A stretch of 64,000 bases of DNA from Rhizobacter koreensis (GTDB taxonomy: Bacteria > Pseudomonadota > Gammaproteobacteria > Burkholderiales > Burkholderiaceae_C): positions 123,494-187,493 of the forward strand of contig NZ_JABWMJ010000011.1 of NCBI RefSeq assembly GCF_013366375.1, given 5' to 3'. This document shows, piece after piece, positions 41,959 through 48,964 of this stretch. Each line of letters starts with the position of its first letter. Positions within the stretch are counted from its first letter, which is position 1. Position numbers and translations under genes: made by a program. The notes beneath the pieces are model-generated. The model made no database searches. It worked only from the letters and a program-made list of their open reading frames with translations, and was not told the origin of the DNA.

Positions 41959-42426
41959 ATGGCCGATGCCGTCACGGTCGACGCCGAGCGCTTCCTCGCG
42001 ATGGGGCGCGAGGTGCTCGCGACCCAGCCGTTCAGCGTGCTGCTCGGCGCCGAGCTCGTCGCGCTCGCGCCGGGCCGCGTCGAGCTTGCGGTCGCCATGC
42101 GCGACGACCTGCGCCAGCAGGACGGCTTCGCGCACGGCGGCGTGGTGAGCTACCTCGCCGACAACGCGCTCACCTTCGCCGGCGGCACCGCGCTTCGGGT
42201 GCCGGTGGTCACGTCGGAATACAAGATCAACTACCTGCGGCCGGCGCTCGGCGAGCGACTCCTCGCCCGTGCCGAGGCACTGCACGTCGGCCGATCGCAG
42301 GCGGTCTGCCGCTGCGAGATCGTCGCCGTCGGCGCAGCTGGCGAGAAGCTTTGCGCCGTCGCGCAGGGCACCATCGCACGGCGGAGCGAAGGCAGCGGCG
42401 ATCGCAGCGCGGAGGAGGGCGCATGA
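41959..42426 (+). CDS. PaaI-type hot-dog thioesterase
   Basis: A 155-residue hot-dog protein with the family helix and catalytic segment QDGFAHGGVVSYLADNALTFAGG and the strand TSEYKINYLRPALGE. It hydrolyses acyl-CoA thioesters, possibly dead-end intermediates of the pathway. The ATG at 41959 is seven bases after the thiolase stop, and the stop overlaps the acyl-CoA dehydrogenase ATG as ATGA. A second PaaI-type gene lies at 45321. Confidence 0.9.
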   Translation: MADAVTVDAERFLAMGREVLATQPFSVLLGAELVALAPGRVELAVAMRDDLRQQDGFAHGGVVSYLADNALTFAGGTALRVPVVTSEYKINYLRPALGERLLARAEALHVGRSQAVCRCEIVAVGAAGEKLCAVAQGTIARRSEGSGDRSAEEGA

Positions 42427-44288
42427 GCTACCGCGCGACGCTCGACTTCCTGCTCTACGACTGGCTCGCTGCCGACACGCTGGTCGCGCGCGAGCGTTTC
42501 GCCGACCACTCGCGCGAGACCTTCGACTCGGTGCTCGACACCTGCGAGCGCCTGGCGCGCGACAAGTTCGCGCCGTTCAACCGGCGCGCCGACACCGAGG
42601 AGCCCTGGTTCGACGGCCAGAAGGTGCACCTTCCGGAGTCGAGCCACGCCGCCGCCGCGGCCTACGCCGAAACCGGCATGCTCGCCGCGGCGCAGGACTA
42701 CGAGGTCGGCGGCATGCAGCTGCCGTGCGTCGTGCAGATGGCGGCCAACAGCTTCTTCTCGAAGGCCGGCATCGGCGTCGGCGGCGCGGCGATGCTGACC
42801 AGCGGCAACGCGAATCTGCTGATGGTGCACGGCACGCGGCTGCAGCAGGAGGTGTTCGCCAGGAACGAGTTCGCCGGGCGCTTCTCGGGAACGATGTGCC
42901 TTTCGGAGCCGCAGGCCGGATCGAGCCTCTCGGACATCACCACGCGAGCCACGCCGGACGGCACCGACTTCGAGCGCGACCCGCTCGGCCCGCGCTACCG
43001 GCTGCGCGGCAACAAGATGTGGATCTCGAACGGCGAGCACGAGCTCACCGAGAACATCGTCCACCTGGTGCTCGCCAAGATCCCGGGCCCGGACGGCAGG
43101 CTGATCCCCGGCACGCGCGGGATCTCGCTGTTCATCGTGCCGAAGTGGCTCGTCGACACGCAAGGGCAGCTCACCGGCGAGCGCAACGACGTCGCGCTCG
43201 CCGGGCTGAATCACAAGCTCGGCTATCGCGGCATCCCGAACACGCTGCTGAACTTCGGCGAAGGGCGCTTTCCGGTGCGCCCGGAAAGCGCGGACGGATC
43301 GACGGGCGCAGGCGCCATCGGCTACCTCGTCGGCCGCCCGCACGAGGGCCTCGCCTGCATGTTCCACATGATGAACGAGGCGCGCATCGCGGTCGGCCTC
43401 GGCGCGACGATGCTCGGCTACGCAGGCTACGAGGCGTCGCTCGACTATGCGAAGGCGCGTCCGCAGGGTCGGCCGGTCGGCCCGGGCGGCAAGGACCCGA
43501 CGGCGCCGCAGGTGCCGATCATCCGGCACGCCGACGTGAAGCGGATGCTGCTCGCGCAGAAGGCGTATTGCGAGGGCGCGCTCGCGCTCGAGCTGTACTG
43601 CGCGCGCCTCGTCGACGAGCTGCGCACCGGACCCGCGGAGGGTGCGGCCGACGTCGCGCTGCTGCTCGACGTGCTGACGCCGGTCGCCAAGAGCTGGCCC
43701 AGCGAGTGGTGCCTGGAGGCGAACAGCCTGGCGATCCAGGTGCACGGCGGCTACGGCTACACCCGCGACTTCCCGGTCGAGCAGTACTGGCGCGACAACC
43801 GCCTCAACATGATCCACGAGGGCACCCACGGCATCCAGGCGCTCGACCTGCTCGGCCGCAAGGTGGTCATGCAGGGCGGACGTGGCCTCGAGCTCGTGGT
43901 CGCGCGGATGCGCGAAAGCGCGGACCGCGCACGCGCCGTGCCGGCGCTCGAGCGGCACGCAGCGGCGCTCGACGACGCCGTCCGGCAGCTGGTCGCCGCG
44001 ACACGTGCGGCCTGGGCCACCGGCGTTCCCGACGAGGCGCTCGCCAATGCGACGCCATACCTGCAGGCGTTCGGTCACGTCGCGATCGCCTGGATGTGGC
44101 TCAACGTGGCGATCCGCAGTGCGGCGCTGCTTGATGGTGCAACGGACGCCGACGCCGACGCCCGACGCGGGCGGCTCGCCGCCTGCGCCTACTTCTTCGC
44201 TTACGAGCTGCCGCGCATCGGCGCGTGGCTCGGCGTCGTGGCGTCACGCGACGCCACCTGTCGCACCATGCAGGAGAGCTGGTTTTGA
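42423..44288 (+). CDS. Acyl-CoA dehydrogenase, long form with C-terminal domain
   Basis: A 621-residue FAD-dependent acyl-CoA dehydrogenase. It has the substrate/FAD motif MCLSEPQAGSSLSD, KMWISNGEHELTEN, FHMMNEARIAVGLGATM, VHGGYGYTRDFPVEQYWRD and the catalytic glutamate in MIHEGTHGIQALDLLG. An extra C-terminal domain after about residue 480 is typical of the 590-620 residue class that includes DmdC. It introduces the alpha,beta double bond. The ATG at 42423 is fixed by the ATGA overlap; the stop overlaps the next gene's TTG as TTGA. Confidence 0.95.
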   Translation: MSYRATLDFLLYDWLAADTLVARERFADHSRETFDSVLDTCERLARDKFAPFNRRADTEEPWFDGQKVHLPESSHAAAAAYAETGMLAAAQDYEVGGMQLPCVVQMAANSFFSKAGIGVGGAAMLTSGNANLLMVHGTRLQQEVFARNEFAGRFSGTMCLSEPQAGSSLSDITTRATPDGTDFERDPLGPRYRLRGNKMWISNGEHELTENIVHLVLAKIPGPDGRLIPGTRGISLFIVPKWLVDTQGQLTGERNDVALAGLNHKLGYRGIPNTLLNFGEGRFPVRPESADGSTGAGAIGYLVGRPHEGLACMFHMMNEARIAVGLGATMLGYAGYEASLDYAKARPQGRPVGPGGKDPTAPQVPIIRHADVKRMLLAQKAYCEGALALELYCARLVDELRTGPAEGAADVALLLDVLTPVAKSWPSEWCLEANSLAIQVHGGYGYTRDFPVEQYWRDNRLNMIHEGTHGIQALDLLGRKVVMQGGRGLELVVARMRESADRARAVPALERHAAALDDAVRQLVAATRAAWATGVPDEALANATPYLQAFGHVAIAWMWLNVAIRSAALLDGATDADADARRGRLAACAYFFAYELPRIGAWLGVVASRDATCRTMQESWF

Positions 44289-44536
44289 AGCTGACCCCGG
44301 CGCGTGTCGACGTCGTCGTCTGGAGTTCAATCTACGGAGGCCTGCTGGTGCTCGGCCTCGGCCTTGCCGTGCAGCGCGAGCTGCCGGCGGCGGGCTGGGT
44401 CATTGCCGTCGTCGGCGGTCTCGCCGCGCTGCTCGGCGTGGTGCTGATCGGCGTGCGCTCGCGCATGACGGATCCGGCCGCCAAGCCCGACCCACGCGCC
44501 GGCGGCACCGCCGACACCCCACGAAGGACGCCATGA
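44285..44536 (+). CDS. Small two-helix membrane protein, TTG start
   Basis: An 83-residue hypothetical protein. It has two hydrophobic helices (residues about 9-28, VVVWSSIYGGLLVLGLGLAV, and about 36-57) and a hydrophilic Pro/Asp/Arg tail. TTG at 44285 is the only start that fits: it makes a TTGA overlap with the acyl-CoA dehydrogenase stop, and its own stop overlaps the next ATG (ATGA). Coupling on both sides supports a real gene. The function is unknown; it might anchor pathway enzymes at the membrane. Confidence 0.7.
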   Translation: MKLTPARVDVVVWSSIYGGLLVLGLGLAVQRELPAAGWVIAVVGGLAALLGVVLIGVRSRMTDPAAKPDPRAGGTADTPRRTP

Positions 44537-45321
44537 GCACACCCATCCAGCAACTGTTCGACCTCACCGGCAAGACCGCGCTCGTGACCGGCGGGTCGCG
44601 CGGCCTCGGCCTGCAGATCGCCGAGGCGCTCGGCGAAGCGGGCGCGCGCGTCTTCCTCACCTCGCGCAAGGCGCCCGACCTCGAGGAGGCCGCCGCGCAC
44701 CTGAAGGGCCTCGGCATCGACGCGCAGTGGCTCGCCGGCGACATGAGCCAGGCCGCCGAGGTCGAGCGCGTCGCGCTCGGTGCGATCGAGCGCATGGGCG
44801 ACATCGACATCCTCGTCAACAACGCCGGCGCGACCTGGGGCGCGGCGGCCGAGGACTATCCGCTCGAAGCGTGGGACAAGGTGATGAACCTCAACGTGCG
44901 CAGCATCTTCCTGATGAGCCAGGTCATCGGCAAGCGCTGCATGATCCCGCGCCGCAGCGGTCGCATCATCAACATCGCGTCGATCGCCGGGCTCGCCGGC
45001 AACACGGCTTACATGCAGACGCTGGCCTACAACACCAGCAAGGCGGCGGTCGTCAACTTCACGCGCGCGCTCGCCGGCGAGTGGGGCAAGTACGGCATCA
45101 CCGTCAACGCGCTCGCGCCCGGCATGTTCCCGAGCAAGATGACCAAGGGAACGCTCGAGAAGCTCGGCGACGAGCTCGCCCAGCGCGCGCCGCTCGGTCG
45201 CATCGGCGACGACGACGACCTCAAGGGCGCGGTGGTGCTGTTCGCGTCCCGGGCCGGCAAGCACATCACCGGGCAGACGCTGCCGATCGACGGCGGCGTG
45301 TCGGCGGTGATCGCGGCCTGA
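44533..45321 (+). CDS. Short-chain dehydrogenase/reductase (RhlG/FabG-like)
   Basis: A 262-residue SDR with the cofactor motif VTGGSRGLGLQIAEA (residues about 15-29), NNAGATWG, the catalytic serine in NIASIAGL and Y-x3-K in YNTSKAAVVNF, and the closing TLPIDGG. It resembles RhlG and gluconate-5-dehydrogenase-like reductases that prefer NADP(H) and act on 3-ketoacyl substrates. The stop shares a base with the next ATG (TGATG). Confidence 0.92.
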   Translation: MSTPIQQLFDLTGKTALVTGGSRGLGLQIAEALGEAGARVFLTSRKAPDLEEAAAHLKGLGIDAQWLAGDMSQAAEVERVALGAIERMGDIDILVNNAGATWGAAAEDYPLEAWDKVMNLNVRSIFLMSQVIGKRCMIPRRSGRIINIASIAGLAGNTAYMQTLAYNTSKAAVVNFTRALAGEWGKYGITVNALAPGMFPSKMTKGTLEKLGDELAQRAPLGRIGDDDDLKGAVVLFASRAGKHITGQTLPIDGGVSAVIAA

Positions 45322-45761
45322 TGACGCTGCCGTTCCGCGTCAACCTGCCGTTCGCGCGGCTGGTGGGCCTGCAACTGCTGCGCTACGAAAGCGGCGAGGC
45401 CGACATCGCGGTCGACCTGCGCGAGGACCTCACCAACTCGTGGGGCGTCATGCACGGAGGCGTGACGATGACGCTGCTCGACGTGACCATGGCGCACGCC
45501 GCGCGCGCACCGTGGCCGGGCGGCGACGACGCCCTCAGCGTGGTCACGATCGAGATGAAGACGAGCTTCATGCGGCCCGGCCTCGGCCGCCTCGTCGCCC
45601 GCGGGCGGCTGCTGCACCGCAGCGCGGCGACCGCGTTCTGCGAGGCATCGGTGTCCGACGCCGACGGGAAGCTGGTCGCCCACGCCACCGGCACCTTCCG
45701 CTACCTCAAGAGCCTGCCCGCCGGCGACCAGCGCATCCAGCGCGCCGACGCGTCCGACTGA
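45321..45761 (+). CDS. PaaI-type hot-dog thioesterase (second copy)
   Basis: A 146-residue hot-dog protein with SWGVMHGGVTMTLLDVTMAHAA, the helix that carries the catalytic residues in PaaI-type thioesterases, and VVTIEMKTSFMRPGLGRL. It differs clearly from the 41959 copy, so the two are not a recent duplication. Presumably it hydrolyses a different acyl-CoA in the same pathway. The start is fixed by the TGATG overlap. Confidence 0.9.
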   Translation: MTLPFRVNLPFARLVGLQLLRYESGEADIAVDLREDLTNSWGVMHGGVTMTLLDVTMAHAARAPWPGGDDALSVVTIEMKTSFMRPGLGRLVARGRLLHRSAATAFCEASVSDADGKLVAHATGTFRYLKSLPAGDQRIQRADASD

Positions 45762-45774
45762 AAGCGAGACCACC

Positions 45775-46803
45775 ATGACGACCACAAACAGGCAGATCCA
45801 TCTCGCTTCGCGTCCCGACGGCGAGGCGTCGAGCGCCAACTTCCGGCTCGTCGAGGCGCCGGCGCCCGAGCCCGCGAGCCTGGCGGTGGGGCAGGTGCTG
45901 GTGCGCCACCACTACCTCAGCCTCGACCCCTACATGCGCGGCCGCATGAACGATGCCAAGAGCTATGCGGTGCCGCAGAAGCTCGGCGCCGTGATGGGCG
46001 GTGGCACCGTCGGCGAGGTGCTGGCGTCGCGTCATCCCGGTTATCAGCCGGGCGACAAAGTCGTCGGCATGGGAGGCTGGCAGGAGTACGCGGTCGTCGA
46101 CGCGGCGCAGCCCGGCGCCCTGCGCAAGGTCGACACCACCCACGTGCCGCTCTCGGCGTACCTGGGCGCGGTGGGCATGCCCGGCGTCACCGCCTGGTAC
46201 GGCCTCATGAAGATCTGCGCGCCGGTCCCGGGCGCGAGCATCGCGGTGAGCGCGGCGAGCGGCGCCGTCGGCAGCGTGGTCGGCCAGCTCGCTCGGGCCA
46301 AGGGTTGCCGCGCCGTCGGCATCGCAGGCGGCCCGGAGAAGTGCGCCTACGTCGTCGACGAGCTCGGCTTCGACGCCTGCATCGACTACAAGGCGCATGC
46401 GGACCCGAAGAGCCTCTACCAGGCGCTCGCCGATGCCACGCCCGACGGCATCGACGGCTACTTCGAGAACGTCGGCGGCGCGGTGCTCGACGCGGCGCTG
46501 GCGCGCATGAACGCGTTCGGGCGCATCGCCATGTGCGGAATGATCAGCGGCTACGACGGCGCGCCGATCCCGCTCGCCCACCCCGCGCTGATCCTGCAGT
46601 CGCGCCTGCGCGTCGAGGGGTTCATCGTCTCGGAGCACATGGAGGTGTGGGGCGAGGCGCTGGGCGAGCTGGCCGGTATGGTCGCCAGCGGGCGCCTGAA
46701 GTACCGCGAGTCGGTCGCCCAGGGCCTCGAGTCGGCGCCCGATGCGTTCATCGGGCTCCTCAAGGGCCGCAACTTCGGCAAGCAGCTCGTCAAGCTGATC
46801 TGA
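45775..46803 (+). CDS. NADP-dependent MDR oxidoreductase, CurA/leukotriene B4 dehydrogenase-like
   Basis: A 342-residue zinc-independent medium-chain reductase with LSLDPYMRGRMNDAKSY, VMGGGTVGEV, GMPGVTAWYGL, the cofactor motif AASGAVGSVVGQLA and YFENVGGAVLDAAL. These enzymes reduce alpha,beta-unsaturated ketones or aldehydes with NADPH, as CurA and prostaglandin reductases do. In this operon it would reduce an enoyl or enone by-product of fatty acid breakdown. It is 13 bases after the thioesterase and two bases before the GST-like gene. Confidence 0.93.
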   Translation: MTTTNRQIHLASRPDGEASSANFRLVEAPAPEPASLAVGQVLVRHHYLSLDPYMRGRMNDAKSYAVPQKLGAVMGGGTVGEVLASRHPGYQPGDKVVGMGGWQEYAVVDAAQPGALRKVDTTHVPLSAYLGAVGMPGVTAWYGLMKICAPVPGASIAVSAASGAVGSVVGQLARAKGCRAVGIAGGPEKCAYVVDELGFDACIDYKAHADPKSLYQALADATPDGIDGYFENVGGAVLDAALARMNAFGRIAMCGMISGYDGAPIPLAHPALILQSRLRVEGFIVSEHMEVWGEALGELAGMVASGRLKYRESVAQGLESAPDAFIGLLKGRNFGKQLVKLI

Positions 46804-46805
46804 CC

Positions 46806-47816
46806 ATGGCGGCTGCTCCCTCCCCGCAAACGTCGCCACGCCTCGAAGGAGCGCTCGAGGGCGCCGCCGGGCGCCACGACATCGTTCTGCATCACTACCC
46901 GAGCTCGCCGTTCGCCGAGAAGGTGCGGCTGGTCCTCGGCTTCAAGCAGCTGGCCTGGCGCTCGGTGACGATCCCGGTGATGCTGCCCAAGCCCGACGTG
47001 GTCGCGCTGACCGGCGGCTACCGCCGCACGCCCGTCATGCAGATCGGCGCCGACGTGTACTGCGACAGCGCGCTGATCTGCCGGGTGCTCGACCGCCTGG
47101 CACCCGAGCCGCCGCTCTGGCCCCCCGAAGCCGCGGGCCTGGCGGACATCGTCGCCCAGTGGTCCGATGCGATGCTGTTCTGGGTCGCGGTCCCGTTCAC
47201 CATGCAGCCCGCGGGTGCCGTGCACGTCGTTCCCGACCGCTCGCCCGAGTTCCTGAATGCGTTCCGCGCCGATCGTGCGGCCATGACGGCCAGTCTGCGG
47301 CGCCCGCCGCTCGCCGACATGCGCGCGCAGCTCTTCGCCTACCTCGAGCGCATCGAACGCATGCTCGCCGACGGCCGCGCCTATGTGCTGGGCAGCGCGC
47401 CGAGCATCGCCGACTTCGCGCTCGCGCACCCGATCTGGTTCATGCGGCTGGCGCCCCCGATCGCCGCGCTGCTCGAGCCGTATCGCCGGCTCGGCGGCTG
47501 GGTCGAGCGCATCCTGGCGTTCGGGCATGGCGCGCCGGGCGACCTGTCGAGCAGCGAGGCGATCGCGATCGCGGCCGCGGCGGGCGCGCACGCGCCGACG
47601 ACGGTCGACGCGGGCGAGCCGTTCGGTCCCGGCGCGGCCGTCAAGGTGTCGGCGCTCGACTACGCCACCGACGAGGTCGCCGGCACGCTGGTCGGCCTCA
47701 CGCGCGACGAGGTGGTGATCGCGCGCGACGACCCACGTGCCGGTCGCGTCCACGTGCATTTCCCGCGCGTTGGCTTCCAGGTCAAGGCCGCACCCTCCGA
47801 GGAGAACCAGCGATGA
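46806..47816 (+). CDS. Glutathione S-transferase-like protein with C-terminal extension
   Basis: A 336-residue protein. Residues about 25-105 are a thioredoxin-like GST N-domain (HHYPSSPFAEKVRLVLGFK, GYRRTPVMQIGADVYCDSALI), with serine in the position of the thiol-activating residue. Residues about 115-245 form the helical C-domain (LGSAPSIADFALAHPIWFM). An additional 80-90 residues of beta-rich sequence (DYATDEVAGTLVGLTRDEVV) follow and are not part of a standard GST. The extension may bind a ligand or partner. The stop overlaps the next ATG as ATGA. Confidence 0.85.
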   Translation: MAAAPSPQTSPRLEGALEGAAGRHDIVLHHYPSSPFAEKVRLVLGFKQLAWRSVTIPVMLPKPDVVALTGGYRRTPVMQIGADVYCDSALICRVLDRLAPEPPLWPPEAAGLADIVAQWSDAMLFWVAVPFTMQPAGAVHVVPDRSPEFLNAFRADRAAMTASLRRPPLADMRAQLFAYLERIERMLADGRAYVLGSAPSIADFALAHPIWFMRLAPPIAALLEPYRRLGGWVERILAFGHGAPGDLSSSEAIAIAAAAGAHAPTTVDAGEPFGPGAAVKVSALDYATDEVAGTLVGLTRDEVVIARDDPRAGRVHVHFPRVGFQVKAAPSEENQR

Positions 47817-48739
47817 AGAGCTTCAGCGGACGCACCGCCGTGATCACCGGTGCCGGCTCGGGGTTCGGGCTCGAGGCGTCGCGAATCGCCGCCCGGCTCG
47901 GCATGAACGTCGTGATGGCCGACGTGCAGCCCGACGCGCTCGAGCGTGCCGCCGTCGAGATCGAGAACCTCGGCGCGCAGGTGCTCGCGTCGCGCGTCGA
48001 CGTGGCGAACGCCGCCGAGGTCGACGCGCTGGGCGCCGCGACGCTGGAACGCTTCGGCGCGCCGCACGTCGTCTTCAACAACGCCGGTGTCGGCGCCGGC
48101 GGGCTGATCTGGGAGCACACGCTCAAGGACTGGAGCTGGGTGCTCGGCGTCAACCTGATGGGCGTGGTGCACGGCGTGCGCACCTTCACGCCGATGATGC
48201 TCAAGGCCGCCGCGGCCGACCCCGGGTACGAGGGACACATTGTCAACACGGCCTCGATGGCGGGCCTGGTCAATGCGCCGCTGATGGGCGTCTACAACGT
48301 CAGCAAGCACGCGGTGGTGTCGCTCAGCGAGACGCTCTATCAGGACCTGCGCCTCGTCACCGACCAGATCGGCGCGTCCGTGCTGTGCCCGTTCTTCGTG
48401 CCGACCGGCATTGCCGAAAGCCACCGCAACCGCCCGGCGGATCAGCGCGACGACGCCGAGCCCACGCGCGCGCAGCGGATCGGCCAGGCGATGAACGCCA
48501 AGGCGGTCGCGCGCGGCAAGGTGAGTGCCGCCGAGGTGGCGCAGTTCGTGTTCGACGCCATCGCCGAGGACCGCTTCTATGTCTACAGCCATCCGCACGC
48601 ACTCGGCGGCGTGCAGACGCGCCTCGAGGACGTGGTGCAGGGCCGCAACCCCACCGACCCGCTCGCGGCCCGCCCCGAGGTCGCGGCCGAGCTGAAGGCG
48701 GCGCTGCGTGCGGGCGAGGGCGCCGGGCGGCCAGCGTGA
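47813..48739 (+). CDS. Short-chain dehydrogenase/reductase
   Basis: A 308-residue SDR, longer than average. It has the cofactor motif ITGAGSGFGLEASRIAA (residues about 11-27), FNNAGVGAGG, the catalytic serine in NTASMAGLV and Y-x3-K in VYNVSKHAVVSL. The C-terminal 70 residues extend beyond the core. It is the last gene of the operon before the thrS promoter. The substrate is probably a hydroxyacyl or alcohol intermediate; the sequence does not say which. Confidence 0.92.
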   Translation: MKSFSGRTAVITGAGSGFGLEASRIAARLGMNVVMADVQPDALERAAVEIENLGAQVLASRVDVANAAEVDALGAATLERFGAPHVVFNNAGVGAGGLIWEHTLKDWSWVLGVNLMGVVHGVRTFTPMMLKAAAADPGYEGHIVNTASMAGLVNAPLMGVYNVSKHAVVSLSETLYQDLRLVTDQIGASVLCPFFVPTGIAESHRNRPADQRDDAEPTRAQRIGQAMNAKAVARGKVSAAEVAQFVFDAIAEDRFYVYSHPHALGGVQTRLEDVVQGRNPTDPLAARPEVAAELKAALRAGEGAGRPA

Positions 48740-48791
48740 CGTGCGGCGCACTGGCGGCCGTGTACGGTCGGGGCCGGCAAGGGCGCTGAAC

Positions 48792-48797
48792 TACAAT
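48792..48797 (+). promoter_or_regulatory. Predicted -10 box of the thrS leader transcript
   Basis: TACAAT, 39 bases before the leader-peptide ATG at 48831, is a good -10 box in a 225-base non-coding gap. Transcription would begin near 48804. No clear -35 is seen at the usual distance. Confidence 0.45.
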
Positions 48798-48830
48798 CGA
48801 CGTTCGACGAACGACAAGGGCGAGAAAGGC

Positions 48831-48899
48831 ATGCTGGTTATGACACCGCGAACTTCCACCTTCTTCGGGAAGGTCCGGGCCGTCGCGCGTCTCGACTGA
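48831..48899 (+). CDS. Predicted thrS leader peptide (22 aa, or 19 aa from the second ATG)
   Basis: A short open frame reads MLVMTPRTSTFFGKVRAVAR and ends two residues later. A ribosome binding site AGAAAGG (48823-48829) is better spaced for the second ATG at 48840. Threonine codons occur at 48843, 48852 and 48858, that is three of the first seven residues after that ATG. The frame stops 20 bases before an intrinsic terminator that precedes thrS. I infer a ribosome-mediated attenuator that senses charged tRNA-Thr. It is not a known named peptide to me. Confidence 0.55.
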   Translation: MLVMTPRTSTFFGKVRAVARLD

Positions 48900-48953
48900 G
48901 CAATTCCTGTTTTCGTCTCGAAAGCGCGGCCTGGTCCGCGCTTTCCTGTTTTT
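48858..48953 (+). terminator. thrS attenuator: leader hairpin, antiterminator pairing and intrinsic terminator
   Basis: The terminator stem GAAAGCGCGG (48920-48929) pairs with CCGCGCTTTC (48936-48945) around CCTGGT and is followed by CTGTTTTT. An alternative pairing of CCGGGCCG (48875-48882) with CGGCCTGG (48927-48934; all paired with one G-U) would destroy it. A further hairpin, ACCTTC/GAAGGT (48858-48874), starts at the third Thr codon. Ribosome stalling at the Thr codons would leave 48875-48882 free and favour read-through into thrS, whose ribosome binding site GGAGGT lies at 48954-48959. Confidence 0.7.
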
Positions 48954-48964
48954 GGAGGTTCCCG

